Assembly: GCA_028386065.3 (NCBI GenBank)
Contig: JAKUCV010003222.1
Span: forward strand, 199,780 to 263,779
Source: Turnera subulata
Taxonomy: Eukaryota > Streptophyta > Magnoliopsida > Malpighiales > Passifloraceae
Length of the DNA: 64,000 nt
Reading direction: 5' to 3'
Shown: piece by piece, positions 34,532 to 43,876 of the stretch
How the letters are laid out: each line of letters opens with the position of its first letter
How positions within the stretch are numbered: the stretch's first letter is position 1
Program-made: the position numbers and the translations under genes
The notes under the pieces: model-generated
What the model was told of the DNA's origin: nothing
What the model saw: the letters and a program-made list of their open reading frames with translations, nothing else
The model's database searches: none

Positions 34532-35907
34532 TGATGCGTAAAATCTGCAAGCGCACAGATTGAAGTAGCACACAAGGTCGTATCCACAGGGACTAGGCAA
34601 AATAATTAATCAACGGACTCACTCCGTTAGGCTGAAAACAGTAAAATAGTGATGAATTGGTGATTATAAATTGAGATTGCGATTCAATAATAAAATAAAC
34701 AATTTAAAAACGTAAATAATATAAAAATATCAGATTAGAGAAGGTCTAGATCAATCGGGGTTTACTACTCTATCCTTTTATGCCCTAATTATCCTCCAGA
34801 TCCTGCTAACAGGGTGACTCTGTTCCGTGTCCGCGAACGGGGCGACACTGTTTGCTAACAAATCTACAGCTTTCTATTTGTTTTCTTGATGGGTAACAAC
34901 CTAGGGTGAAATTATCGACTTTTGGAGGTATAATTTCATCTCAGAGGTCAATCTTACCACTGTCGTGGATCAAACCTATTCCTAAGAGCAATGATGCTTT
35001 TTGTTGTTACTAATTCCACAATAATCCTAATGCCTTTCAGCACCTAGATTAGGGTTTGTTTATGATTTTCCAGAATTAAACGTCTCCTGTCGGTGCTTAG
35101 TCTAATTCCTGAGACAAGTTTTAAGGTGATCAAGCTTCAAACCCGAATTATGCTCACATAAACAAATCAAGAACACAAATAAGAAAACTGCTCGAGAATA
35201 ATTAAATCATAAAAAGAGTTGAACAGCTACATCCCTCTTGATCTAGAAAAGAGGTTTAGTTCATAATAAAATAGAAAGCAAGTATGGAGGATTTGTTCAT
35301 CTTACAAACCGAAATAGAGAACAAAAGAAAATAGACAAGAGAGCTTCTCTTCCTTGTTGCTGCTGTCGACTTTCAGCTCCAAAAAAAATCCCCTTTTTTT
35401 TGCTGCTACGGTACCCTTTTATTGTAGTAAAACCCTAGACTTTTAAATTCCTAGATTCTAGCCAAGACAACTAGAAAGTAGGAATTAATGTCTCTGGAGT
35501 TCTCCTTTTTTTTAGGTGCAACAAAAAGTGTATTAAATTTCCTTAGAAATAGCAGCAAAGTCGGTGCCAACTTACTAATTGGCCAACAAGTAATCCTTCT
35601 GTCGCATGGACTATAATTCTCCAGATTCTGGTCCGCGGGTTTCAACGGTGTGACACCGTTGAAAACTCATCGTTAATAAATCTTCACGAATTAGCTCCAA
35701 AATCTCCAGAATCCTTTAGAGTATTCCAATTCTTCCAAAATCAAGCCATTTTGCAACAAAAGATACCTGAAAGCGTAAATTAATAAGTGGAAGCAAAACT
35801 AGTGGAAAACAAGCTAAAAACTATAAATAAATGCATGATCCTAACTAAATGCTTGGCCAAAGGGGTATTTTATGCTCCAAATTACTATATGATATGCACA
35901 CATATCA
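34532..35907 (-). mobile_element. 5' LTR of element C
   Basis: 1376 bp, TG to CA, flanked outside by CTTAA. It carries palindrome copies at 34808, 34836 and 35644. The LTR promoter would drive minus-strand transcription of gag. Confidence 0.93.
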
Positions 35908-36224
35908 CTTAACTAAGTCATCTCAATAGGATTGGAGACTTAGAGGCTAAGAGTTGAGATAAGTCTATGAGATAGACAAGAATAAGAGTTATTCACTCAA
36001 CTATCCAAGAGTTGCATGAGATGTAATTGACAAAGAGTTATCTACCTAAATAACTATGATATAAGCGATTAGCCAAAGCTAACTTTTCTTGTAATGAAAT
36101 ATGGATCTTGGCCCACTCATTATCTTCTTGATTTCTATAGTGGGACTATCTTTTAATAAAATTCCTTGTTAAATGATTGTATACATGACTCTGATTTGTG
36201 TGAATTGATCATTGTAGAATTATC

Positions 36225-37060
36225 ATGGCACAAAACACAAGTACTATGTCACTACGATCAGTCCTTGAGAAGGAAAAACTTAATGGGAATAATTTCCTTA
36301 AGTGGCATCGCAATTTGAGGATAGTCCTCAAGCAAGAAAAGAAGTTGTATGTCCTTGAGGGGCCTGCTCCTGATAAACTGACACCTAATGCTCCTAGGGC
36401 AGAAAAAGATGCTTAAAAAGAAGCATGTTGATGAAGCATTGGATGTTGCATGCCTTATGCTTGTCACTATAGACTCTGAGCTTCAGAAGCAACATGAGAA
36501 CTTGGGTGCTTTTGATATGATCGAACACCTGAAAATGCTCTTTAAAGGGCAAGCCAGGGATGAGAGGTATGAGACCTCAAAGGCATTATTCCAATGCAAG
36601 AAGGTTGATCATCACCTGTCAGACCTCATGTGCTCAAAATGATTGGATACATTGAGAGCCTTAAGGGGCTGGGTTTTCCTTTGCAAAGAGAGATGGCTGC
36701 TGATCTAGTCCTCCAATCGTTGCCGGATAGTTACAGCCAATTTGACATGAATTTCAACATGAATCATCTTGACAAATCTTTGTCTGAGTTGCTTAACATG
36801 TTGGGAACAGTTAAGCAACAGATGAAGGCTAATAAATCCAACAACATTTTAATGGTTGGAAATGGAAAAGGAAAGGGAAAAGCCAAGTTTAACAAGAAGA
36901 AGAAATGTGCCAAAAAGTTTGGTTCATGTGCATCTTCTTCTTCACATGTGCTGAAATCCAAAGGTGGTGTTGCAAAGGAAGGACAATGTTTCCATTGTAA
37001 GAAACCTGGCTATTGGAAACGTAACTGCCCCATTTTCCTTGAGGAGGTGAAGAAACAGAA
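36225..37060 (+). pseudogene. copia gag, element A2
   Basis: ATG at 36225 gives MAQNTSTMSLRSVLEKEKL and WHRNLRIVLKQEKKLYVLEG, the copia Gag start of the UBN2 type. After frameshifts near 36414 and 36640 it continues ALDVACLMLVTIDSELQKQH, MIGYIESLKGLGFPL and LVLQSLPDSYSQFDMNFNM. A full zinc knuckle CFHCKKPGYWKRNC (CX2CX4HX4C) follows near 36990-37030. The 310 bp before it (35913-36224) is the rest of the leader, displaced by element C. Confidence 0.9.
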
Positions 37061-40000
37061 TGGAAGTAAGACTTTCGCTTCAGGTATTTTTGTTATAGAA
37101 GCTAATACTTCTATCTCTGCATCGTGGGTATTATATACCGGATGTAGTTCTCACATTTGTGTAAATCTACAGGATCTGAGAAAGAATAGAAAATGAGCAA
37201 AGGGTGAAGTGGACCTACGTGTTGGAAATGAAGCAAGAGTTGCTGCATTAGCCGTAGGGACTTATTATCTACCTTTACCGTGTGGTTTGGTTGTGGAACT
37301 TAATGATTGTTATTATGTACCTACTATAAGCAGGAATTTGATTTCTGTTTCTTGTCTGGACAGGAAGGGTTTTTCATTCATAATAAAGAACAACTGTTGA
37401 TCTATTTATTTGAATGATATTTATTATGGTGGTGCATATTTAAGCAATGGTTTGTACGTTCTAAACCGAGAAACCCTAGTTTATAACATTAATTCCAAGA
37501 AGGTTAAATTAAACGATTCTAAAACGACCTATCTCTGGCATTGTCGTTTTGGCCATATAAACGAGACTCGTATTTCTAAACTCCATAAGGATGGGCTTTT
37601 AGACTCATTTGATTTTGAATCATATGAGACATGTGAGTCATGTTTAATGGGCAAAATGACGAAGGCTCCTTTTGCCGGTAAAGGTGAAAGGGCTTCAGAC
37701 TTGTTAGGCCTTATACATTCTGATGTATGTGGGCCTATGTCAACACAGGCTAAAGGTGGATTTCAGTACTTCATTACATTTACTGATGATTATAGTAGAT
37801 ATGGCTATGTGTATCTTATGAAGCACAAGTCAGAATCCTTTGAAAAGTTCAAAGAATTCACGAATGAAGTACAGAATCAACTTGGTAAGAGTATTAAAAT
37901 GCTTCGATCTGATCGAGGAGGTGAATACTTAGACCGAGAATTTCTTGATCAACTAAAGGAATGTGGTATAGTATCACAACTTACTCCACCAGGTACACCT
38001 CAATGGAATGGTGTATCTGAAAGGAGAAATAGAACTCCGTTAGACATGGTTCGTTCTGTGATGAGTCAAGCTGACCTTCCTTCTTCATTTTGGGGACATG
38101 CTTTATTGACTGCTGCCTTTACACTTAACCGTGTTCCATCTAAATCGGTTGAAAAGACACCACATGAGATGTGGACTGGGAAACGTCCCAATTTGTCTTT
38201 TATGAAGATTTGGGGTTGTGAGGCTTACGCGAGACGTCAAGCATCAGACAAACTCGGCCCTAAATCTGACAAGTGCTTTTTTGTTGGATATCCTAAAGAA
38301 ACTAAAGGATATTATTTCTATAATCCCACAGAGCAAAAAGTGTTTGTTGTTTGTACTTCTATTTTTCTAGAAAGAGAATTTATTTCTAGAGAGATCAGTG
38401 GGAGAAGAATAGAACTCGAAGAAGTTCGAGTACAACAAGAAGCTATAGATACTAAGATGGAACAAGGACAGGAACCACAAGATGTTGTGGGTGAAAATCC
38501 TGTACCAGTAACACATGGACCACATAGGTCTGATAGGACTCGGTATGAGCCTGAGAGAAATGGATTTCTTTTGACTCATACTGGAGACGTGATGCTCATG
38601 GATGAAGATGAGCCCACTTCCTATCAACAGGCAATTACGAGTCTAGACTCTAAGAAGTGGCTAGAAGCCATGAATTCTGAGATGGAATCCACAGGTTTAT
38701 AAGAAGAAAACCGACATGGATGGTAATGTGATTACCTTTAAAGGGCGATTGGTTGCTAAAGGTTTCAAACAAGTTCATGGTATTGACTATGATGAAACTT
38801 TTTCGCCAGTTGCCCTGGTTAAATCCATTCGAATTCTATTGGCTATAGCTGCATACCATGATTATGAGAAATGGCAGATGGATGTCAAAACCGCTTTCCT
38901 TAATGGAAACCTTTTAGAGGATGTGTACATGACACAACCTGAAGGTTTTGTCACTCTTGAGAATGCTAATAAGGTATGCAAATTGCAAAGATCCATTTAT
39001 GGATTAAAGCAAGCTTCTAGGAGTTGGAATCTTCGTTTTGAAGAAGTAATTAAACAGTTTGGTTTCATTAAAAATGAAGATGAGCCATGTGTTTACAAGA
39101 AGGTTAGTGGGAGCACTATCATTTTCTTGTTGTTATATGTTGACGACATTCTGCTCATTGGGAATGATATTCCAACACTATAGTTTATAAAGACTTGGTT
39201 AGGAAAGAATTTCTCAATTAAGGACTTAGGAGAAGCTGCCTACGTGCTAGGTATAAATATCTATAGAGATAGACCTAAAAGGCTTCTTGGCCTAAGTCAA
39301 AGTACATATATTGACACGGTGCTTAAAAGGTTTAGCATGCAAGACTTCAAGAAAGGTTTCTTGCCTATGTCACATGGCATAACTCTCTCAAAGAATCAAT
39401 GTCCTAGTACATCTAAGGAGAGAGAACAAATGAGTAAGATTCCTTATGCGTCAGCAATAGGATCTATCATGTATGTCATGCTATGTACTCGACCAGATGT
39501 CGCATATGCATTAAGTGTCACAAGCAGATATTAATCTGATCCCGGTGAAGGTCACTGGACAGCGGTAAAGAACATCCTTAAGTACTTAAAAAGAACTAAG
39601 GATGCATTCCTTGTGTACGGAAGCGTTGATGAGCTTGTTGTAAAGGGTTACACAGATGCTAGCTTCCAAACCGACAGGGATGACTTTAGATCGCAGTCAG
39701 GATATGTGTTCTGTCTTGTAGGTGGTGCTATTTGCTGGAAGAGTTCAAAGCAAGAAACAGTTGCCGATTATACTACTGAGGCTGAATATATAGCTACCTC
39801 TGATGCTGCAAAAGAGGCCGTTTGGATTAAGAAGCTCGTAACTGAACTTGGGGTGGTTCCGAGCATTGACAGTCCAATTGAGCTCTATTGTGATAACAAT
39901 GGAACAATCGCATAGGCTTAAGAACCTAGATACCACCAAAGATCCAAACATATACTCCGACGCTACCATCTTATTAGAGAGATCATTGTTAGAGGCGATG

Positions 40001-40125
40001 TGAGGCCGTGCAAGGTTCCTTCTGAGAACAATGTAGCAGATCCTTTAACTAAGCCGCTCACACAGCAGAAGCATGATGGTCATGTTAGATCCATTGGTAT
40101 TAAAAACATGGATGATTGGCTTTAG
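37061..40125 (+). pseudogene. copia pol (protease, integrase, RT, RNase H), element A2
   Basis: Protease reads WVLYTGCSSHIC near 37120: the catalytic Asp of DTG is Tyr. Two in-frame stops follow (37194, 37398). Then come the integrase zinc region (LWHCRFGHINETRISKLH, CESCLMGKMT), the core with HSDVCGPM, SDRGGEY and SERRNR (D, D and E residues kept), and MWTGKRPNLSFMKIWGCEAY. Near 38700 a short deletion and frame change join MNSEMEST to YKKKTDMDGNVITFKGRLVAKG. RT keeps LLLYVDDILL (about 39135). RNase H keeps YTDASF and ends VADPLTKPL. Stops at 39181, 39532, 39913 and 39919; the normal end is TAG 40123. A polypurine tract (40126-40139) follows. Confidence 0.92.
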
Positions 40126-40139
40126 TGCAAGTGGGAAAT

Positions 40140-40204
40140 TGTTAGTGTAATGCTCAAAAGTCAATCATTGGATGATTATATAGTCATGTATATTAAGGTT
40201 TTAT
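40140..40204 (+). mobile_element. Truncated 3' LTR of copia A2
   Basis: It starts TGTTAGTGTAATGCTCAAAAG after the polypurine tract and matches the first 65-70 bp of the A2 5' LTR through TTAAGGTTTTA. The remaining 1.45 kb is missing. Confidence 0.9.
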
Positions 40205-40371
40205 GAATACCTGCTCCGCTACCATAAAAGAATTTAATACCAGAATGCTTGATGATGGCTACCCTGATGTGTATATGTATTCCATTAGTATACAAGAGTC
40301 CTACAATTATAAGAGTTCTGACTACTAAACAAATTAGGATGCTAACTACTACTACTAACTAATCCTTATCA
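40204..40371 (-). mobile_element. Primer binding site and 5' LTR of a copia element, probably B2
   Basis: On the minus strand an LTR of about 147 bp begins TGATAAGGATTAG (40371) and ends ATTCTTTTA (40225). It is followed at once by TGGTAGCGGAGCAGG, a primer binding site like that of B3. Orientation and family fit copia B2, whose gag is at 25092-25953; the start of that gag was lost with the end of the A2 LTR. The B2 assignment is inference from position and orientation. Confidence 0.7.
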
Positions 40372-40519
40372 TCTATTATTTTATGCTTATATTTTTTATG
40401 GGAAGTAGCGATAGCAAAGGCCTAATATACATTAATGATGACTTTTTTACAGCAAGGGCAAACGAGTCCCCAGAGCATATGTGAAAAGCAAATGATTAGA
40501 GTGCTAATAGTAAAAATAA
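40372..40519. other. Short unassigned flank between copia nest and MULE
   Basis: No gene or repeat recognised. It ends with the left copy of the 9-bp MULE target duplication TAAAAATAA (40511-40519). Confidence 0.6.
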
Positions 40520-41012
40520 GGCAAAGGGACTTTTATAAGACCTCAGTTAACCAAAAATCCTCAATTTGGGTATCAAGTTACAAAAAATTCAATTTCCCCT
40601 CCAAGCTATGACATTTCATTCGATTTGGGTACTCATTTATCCAAATCCTCTTCAAATCGCCCAAAGTCAAAATTGGTCCATTATTCACCTAATTTGGCAT
40701 GTTCCGGGATCCGAAGTGGCCGCGCCATATGGCCATTTGCGCCCGGGTGGCGCGGTTGGAGGAGGTGTACCAGGAGCTGGCTGAAAAGTGGACGGTGGGA
40801 CCCCTGCCCTTCTTGCCCCAGTTAACAGTGCCACGGCCCGCAACCCGCCCGTTTCCCGTATGACCCGCACCCGTTTCCCGGTCCGGGTCCCGCCAAAAGC
40901 TCACTACCAAACCCTTCTTTTTCCCGCCTCTCTCTCCTAGCCCGATTTTCGAACCCCCACTGCCGGTGGATTTAATTTCTTTTTATCTTTTTATCTTTTA
41001 CCACTTTTTCCC
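40520..41012 (+). repeat. Left terminal inverted repeat of the GRF MULE
   Basis: It begins GGCAAAGGGAC and continues through CGAATGAAATGTCATAGC-type sequence (opposite strand) and a GC-rich promoter-like part with CCGCGCCA and ACCCGCCC blocks. It pairs with the right TIR (41608-42051) at roughly 80-85 percent by eye. It has about 50 extra bases near 40850-40900. Confidence 0.9.
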
Positions 41013-41498
41013 TTACACCAATACAATGCATACATCTTCCATGCAACCAATGACATAATCTATGACAGGGAAAAATACAACGAACAAGCAATAACTAGGA
41101 ACAAAAGCACAAAATAACGGCCCCTTTCTCGTCAAACCACCGACATCCTCATATTTCTTCCCTCCGTCTCGAGCATTTGGCACCTGTACCTTCAACTTTT
41201 CATTCTCCTCCGACAGCCTTGTTTGCTGCATAAACGATTGCTCAAGTTCAGAATACAGGCTCGTATTCTCTTCCTTCAACCTAAAAATTACATGTCTCGC
41301 ACGTCCGGTCAAGGGTGGATCATACCAAACCAAGAAGTTACATTTCCATCCCAGTGTGTTATTGAACCTGCCACGCCCATAGAATCGCCTTTCTGGATTA
41401 TCAGGAGTTGTTGAAATACGCAACGGTGTCGGATCGCCACAATCACAAAGACATGACTCCTACTCATGTCGGACATTGGATGACCCAGATGAACTCAT
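41013..41498 (-). pseudogene. GRF-type zinc-finger protein, captured in a MULE
   Basis: From ATG 41498 the reading is MSSSGSSNVRHE, a TAG stop (41462-41460), then ESCLCDCGDPTPLRISTTP, DNPERRFYGRGRF, CNFLVWYDPPLTGRARHVI and an acidic coiled-coil-like stretch (LKEENTSLYSELEQ, LSEENEKLKVQV). The order CXCG, a run ending RRFYG, then CNFXXWYD is the GRF zinc finger. The usual Cys after FYG is Arg here. The C-terminus is hydrophobic (FCAFVPSYCLFVVFFPVIDY). GRF fingers are thought to bind nucleic acid. The in-frame stop and lost ligand suggest a dead copy, although an ATG at 41423 would give 136 residues. Confidence 0.8.
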
Positions 41499-41607
41499 CT
41501 AAACCCGCAACGTACTATTTCAGATCTAAATTTGAAATTACCAAGTTCAAAATACAATCCACCAATAGTCGTTGGTCAACTCACTTGTTTTACTTCAAGC
41601 CGGAAAG

Positions 41608-42051
41608 GGGAAAATGGTAAAAAAAAAAAGATAAAAAGAAATTAAATCTACCGACAGTGGGGGTTCGAAAATCGGACTAGGAGAGAGAAGCGGGAAACGG
41701 GTGCATTTCATCCGGGAAGCAGGTGGGTTGCGGGCCGCGACACTGTTCACCGGGGCAGGATAGGCAGGGGTCTAACCATCCACTTGTCAGCTAGCGACTG
41801 GTCCACCTCCTACAACCGCGCCACTCGGGCGCGAGTGGCCACGTGGCCCGTCCAGGTCGGAACCCAGCACATGTCAAATTGGGTGAATAGTGCTGCAATT
41901 TCGACTTTGGGCGATTTGAAGGGGATTTGGATAAATGAGTACCCGAATCGAATGAAATGTCGTAGCTTGGAGGGAAAATTGAATTTTTTGTAACTTGATA
42001 CCCAGACTGAGGACTTTTGGTTAGGTGAGGTCCTATAAAGGTCCTTTTGCC
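41608..42051 (-). repeat. Right terminal inverted repeat of the GRF MULE
   Basis: It ends GTCCTTTTGCC and is the reverse complement of the left TIR, with a gap where the left copy has extra bases. Confidence 0.9.
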
Positions 42052-42212
42052 TAAAAATAAAGAGTTTTGACGATTTCATTTCACTCCGCTATTGAGTAGT
42101 TCCAAAAAGCATCCTTATTTAAATATTTCTAGAAGAAAATGATTTAAAAATTCGCTACAGAAATATTCTTTTGCATCTTCTTTGCTAATAAGAATATATA
42201 CTTTTTTTTTTT

Positions 42213-42970
42213 ATGTATAAACGAATTCCATTAATGTTCCGTCATCAAACAGATGACGGTTTCACAATCTTACAATAATAGTCCCTACCAAACCGCTGAT
42301 TTAAATTAGCAGCATTATAGCACTACACAGGTAACTGCCCATCAGATACTAAACTCTAGTGATTCTGCAGAATACTCCACGCTACACTGTGATACTATCT
42401 CTACAATTCAATAACTCTAGTCAAGTGCTCCACACAGTTGCATGCCAAAAATGAACCAAGACAATATAGCCTTCGCTCAACCTGCAATTAAAACCACTGC
42501 ACAAATATCTGTTCAAGACTCTCAGGTATGCACCATGAATCAGATTCGTCAGACCTTAACACCACGTTAACCACTCTAGCTTTGACTTGATCTACCTCTT
42601 CCACCTCCCAATAAAAAACAATCCTCCTCCATATTAATCCACAACACCAACTCCCATTATCCACATGCATCACTTCAGCCATCCTGCATTATGGTTAATA
42701 TCTAACAAAAAACAAACAACCAAGGGTACAGCTCCATTAACACCCCATCCAAAAGCCACCTGACAGACCAGAATTTACAAAACCTCCCATCTCGGACATC
42801 CCTATCAACCCATTAACGAAAGCTTGCATTACCTCCAACCCCTGACCTTGCTAAATTCCTCCACACATTAGACAAGGAATTAGCCTTAAACTCCGGCCAT
42901 GAATAACCAGTATCACTCACATACTCTCTGCTCACAATCCTTGCCCACACCGGCCTGTCCAAAACAGATG
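42213..42970 (-). pseudogene. C-terminal part of LINE ORF2
   Basis: The minus strand from about 42965 reads RPVWARIVSREYVSDTGYSW, then (stop) WVDRDVRDGRFCKFWSVRWL and, after a break, GLIWRRIVFYWEVEEVDQVK and NVVLRSDESDSW (42480-42682). This pattern, a W-rich stretch with WRR...F.WE..EV and LR...SDSW, lies after the RT in plant LINE ORF2 proteins, just before the zf-RVT region. About 260 bp of 3' untranslated sequence and the poly(A) follow. Confidence 0.75.
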
Positions 42971-42974
42971 AGCC

Positions 42975-43876
42975 GATTTACGTTGCAGCTCCCGAAGCCA
43001 CCCACTTTGACCTCTCCTTCTCGATCAACCGCTCCATTACCAACTCTAAATCCCCAGCCTCACTGGCCGACCTTAGACCCAACAGTTCACCGACCTCCAA
43101 AGTCTTTATAACTTCATCTGACTTGGAAGAAGAGACCATTTGAGTTTCAGCCCGAGCACGCAAATTCCACCATAACATCCCCATCCTGAGTGGAGCTCTC
43201 ACCCGAATTCAAAGACCTCACAGCACCCCCTGTCATTATTTTCTTCACTTTCTTTGGCTTTCTAATACGCAAATTCCTGTTAATTTTCGCCTTCTCCCAA
43301 AGTGCTCTATATTGGCTTTCCAGTTCTTATAGAGACAACTCAGTTGGCTCTTCCTGAGACAGCCCAGACTCTCCCTTCCCTACTGTCTCTGACCCTTGAA
43401 TATTAATGCCAATGGTATGCGAATCGCCCAACCCACGATCATTCCCATCAGGCCCAACAACTAAGTTGTTCACGACTTTTATTGCCATGGTTTGATATGC
43501 ATCCCTGCTTATCAAAATTCCTCCTCTCAATATCCACAAGTCCCACAATTTTAGAATTCTGACTCCTCGATTCACACTCCTGAAAGCCAACATTCTCCAT
43601 GAACCCCACATCTCTAAGCCCCACCTGACGAGATTTGCTACCATGCACAACAACATAAGCTGCTTTACCTTTTTCAATATATTTAATAGAGTTGAGAATG
43701 CCGAAGGGGTCCTTGGACTCTTGGGGTTTCACCCCCGCTTCCACATCCCCACATTCCTCATCACCCACCTCATTAACTCTCCTCAAATTAATGCTTCCCA
43801 CGGTAAACTCCTCCGATGAAGACTCCTTCCGATCATCATGCACTGCCATTACTACCTCCGCAGCCACCTCTTCAAC
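42975..43876 (-). pseudogene. LINE ORF1, C-terminal part
   Basis: The minus strand continues from the ORF1 N-terminal part across the Athila insertion: QPVAEEVAAEVVMAVHD, then an acidic variable region (KPQESKDPFGILNSIKYIEK), ending VMERLIEKERSKWVASGAAT-stop near 42980. Frameshifts occur near 43640 and 43330. The variable, charged C-terminus is usual for plant LINE ORF1 proteins. Confidence 0.7.

Larger units (their letters stand above)
28896..35660. repeat. Dispersed 17-bp imperfect palindrome (about 18 copies) in element C
   Basis: Consensus is near AACAGGGTGACTCTGTT, with 8-bp arms around one central base. Starts seen: 28896, 28924, 29733, 30099, 30477, 30687, 31183, 31322 (decayed), 31515, 31861, 32021, 33013, 33550 (decayed), 34300, 34808, 34836 and 35644. 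The copy at 35644, AACGGTGTGACACCGTT, has perfect 8-bp arms. Copies occur in LTRs, untranslated DNA and inside gag and protease. Confidence 0.88.
28620..35907 (-). mobile_element. Athila-like gag-only LTR element C (TR-GAG type), nearly intact
   Basis: 7288 bp with LTRs of 1377 and 1376 bp, perfect CTTAA duplications (28615-28619 and 35908-35912), primer binding site and polypurine tract. It encodes Gag and a broken protease but no RT, RNase H or integrase, so it must rely on another element to move. The LTRs differ at only a few tens of positions by eye and the gag frame is open, so it is the youngest large element here. A 17-bp palindrome recurs through it. Confidence 0.92.
25954..40204 (+). 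mobile_element. Ty1/copia element A2, interrupted by element C
   Basis: 5' LTR (25954-27467), primer binding site, a leader with a palindrome array, element C (28620-35907), the rest of the leader, gag, pol and a polypurine tract are present, then only the first 65 bp of the 3' LTR. The 3' LTR stops at about 40204, where it meets the primer binding site and LTR of copia B2. Both the rest of this LTR and the start of B2 gag are missing, so one deletion probably removed both. A2 is inserted in the B2 gag. Confidence 0.88.
40520..42051. mobile_element. Mutator-like element carrying a GRF zinc-finger gene fragment
   Basis: 1532 bp with long terminal inverted repeats (40520-41012 and 41608-42051) and a perfect 9-bp duplication TAAAAATAA (40511-40519 and 42052-42060). 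Long TIRs and a 9-bp duplication are the marks of Mutator-like elements. There is no transposase. The interior holds a gene-like frame on the minus strand with a GRF zinc-finger, so it fits the Pack-MULE or GRF-associated MULE type. Confidence 0.93.
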
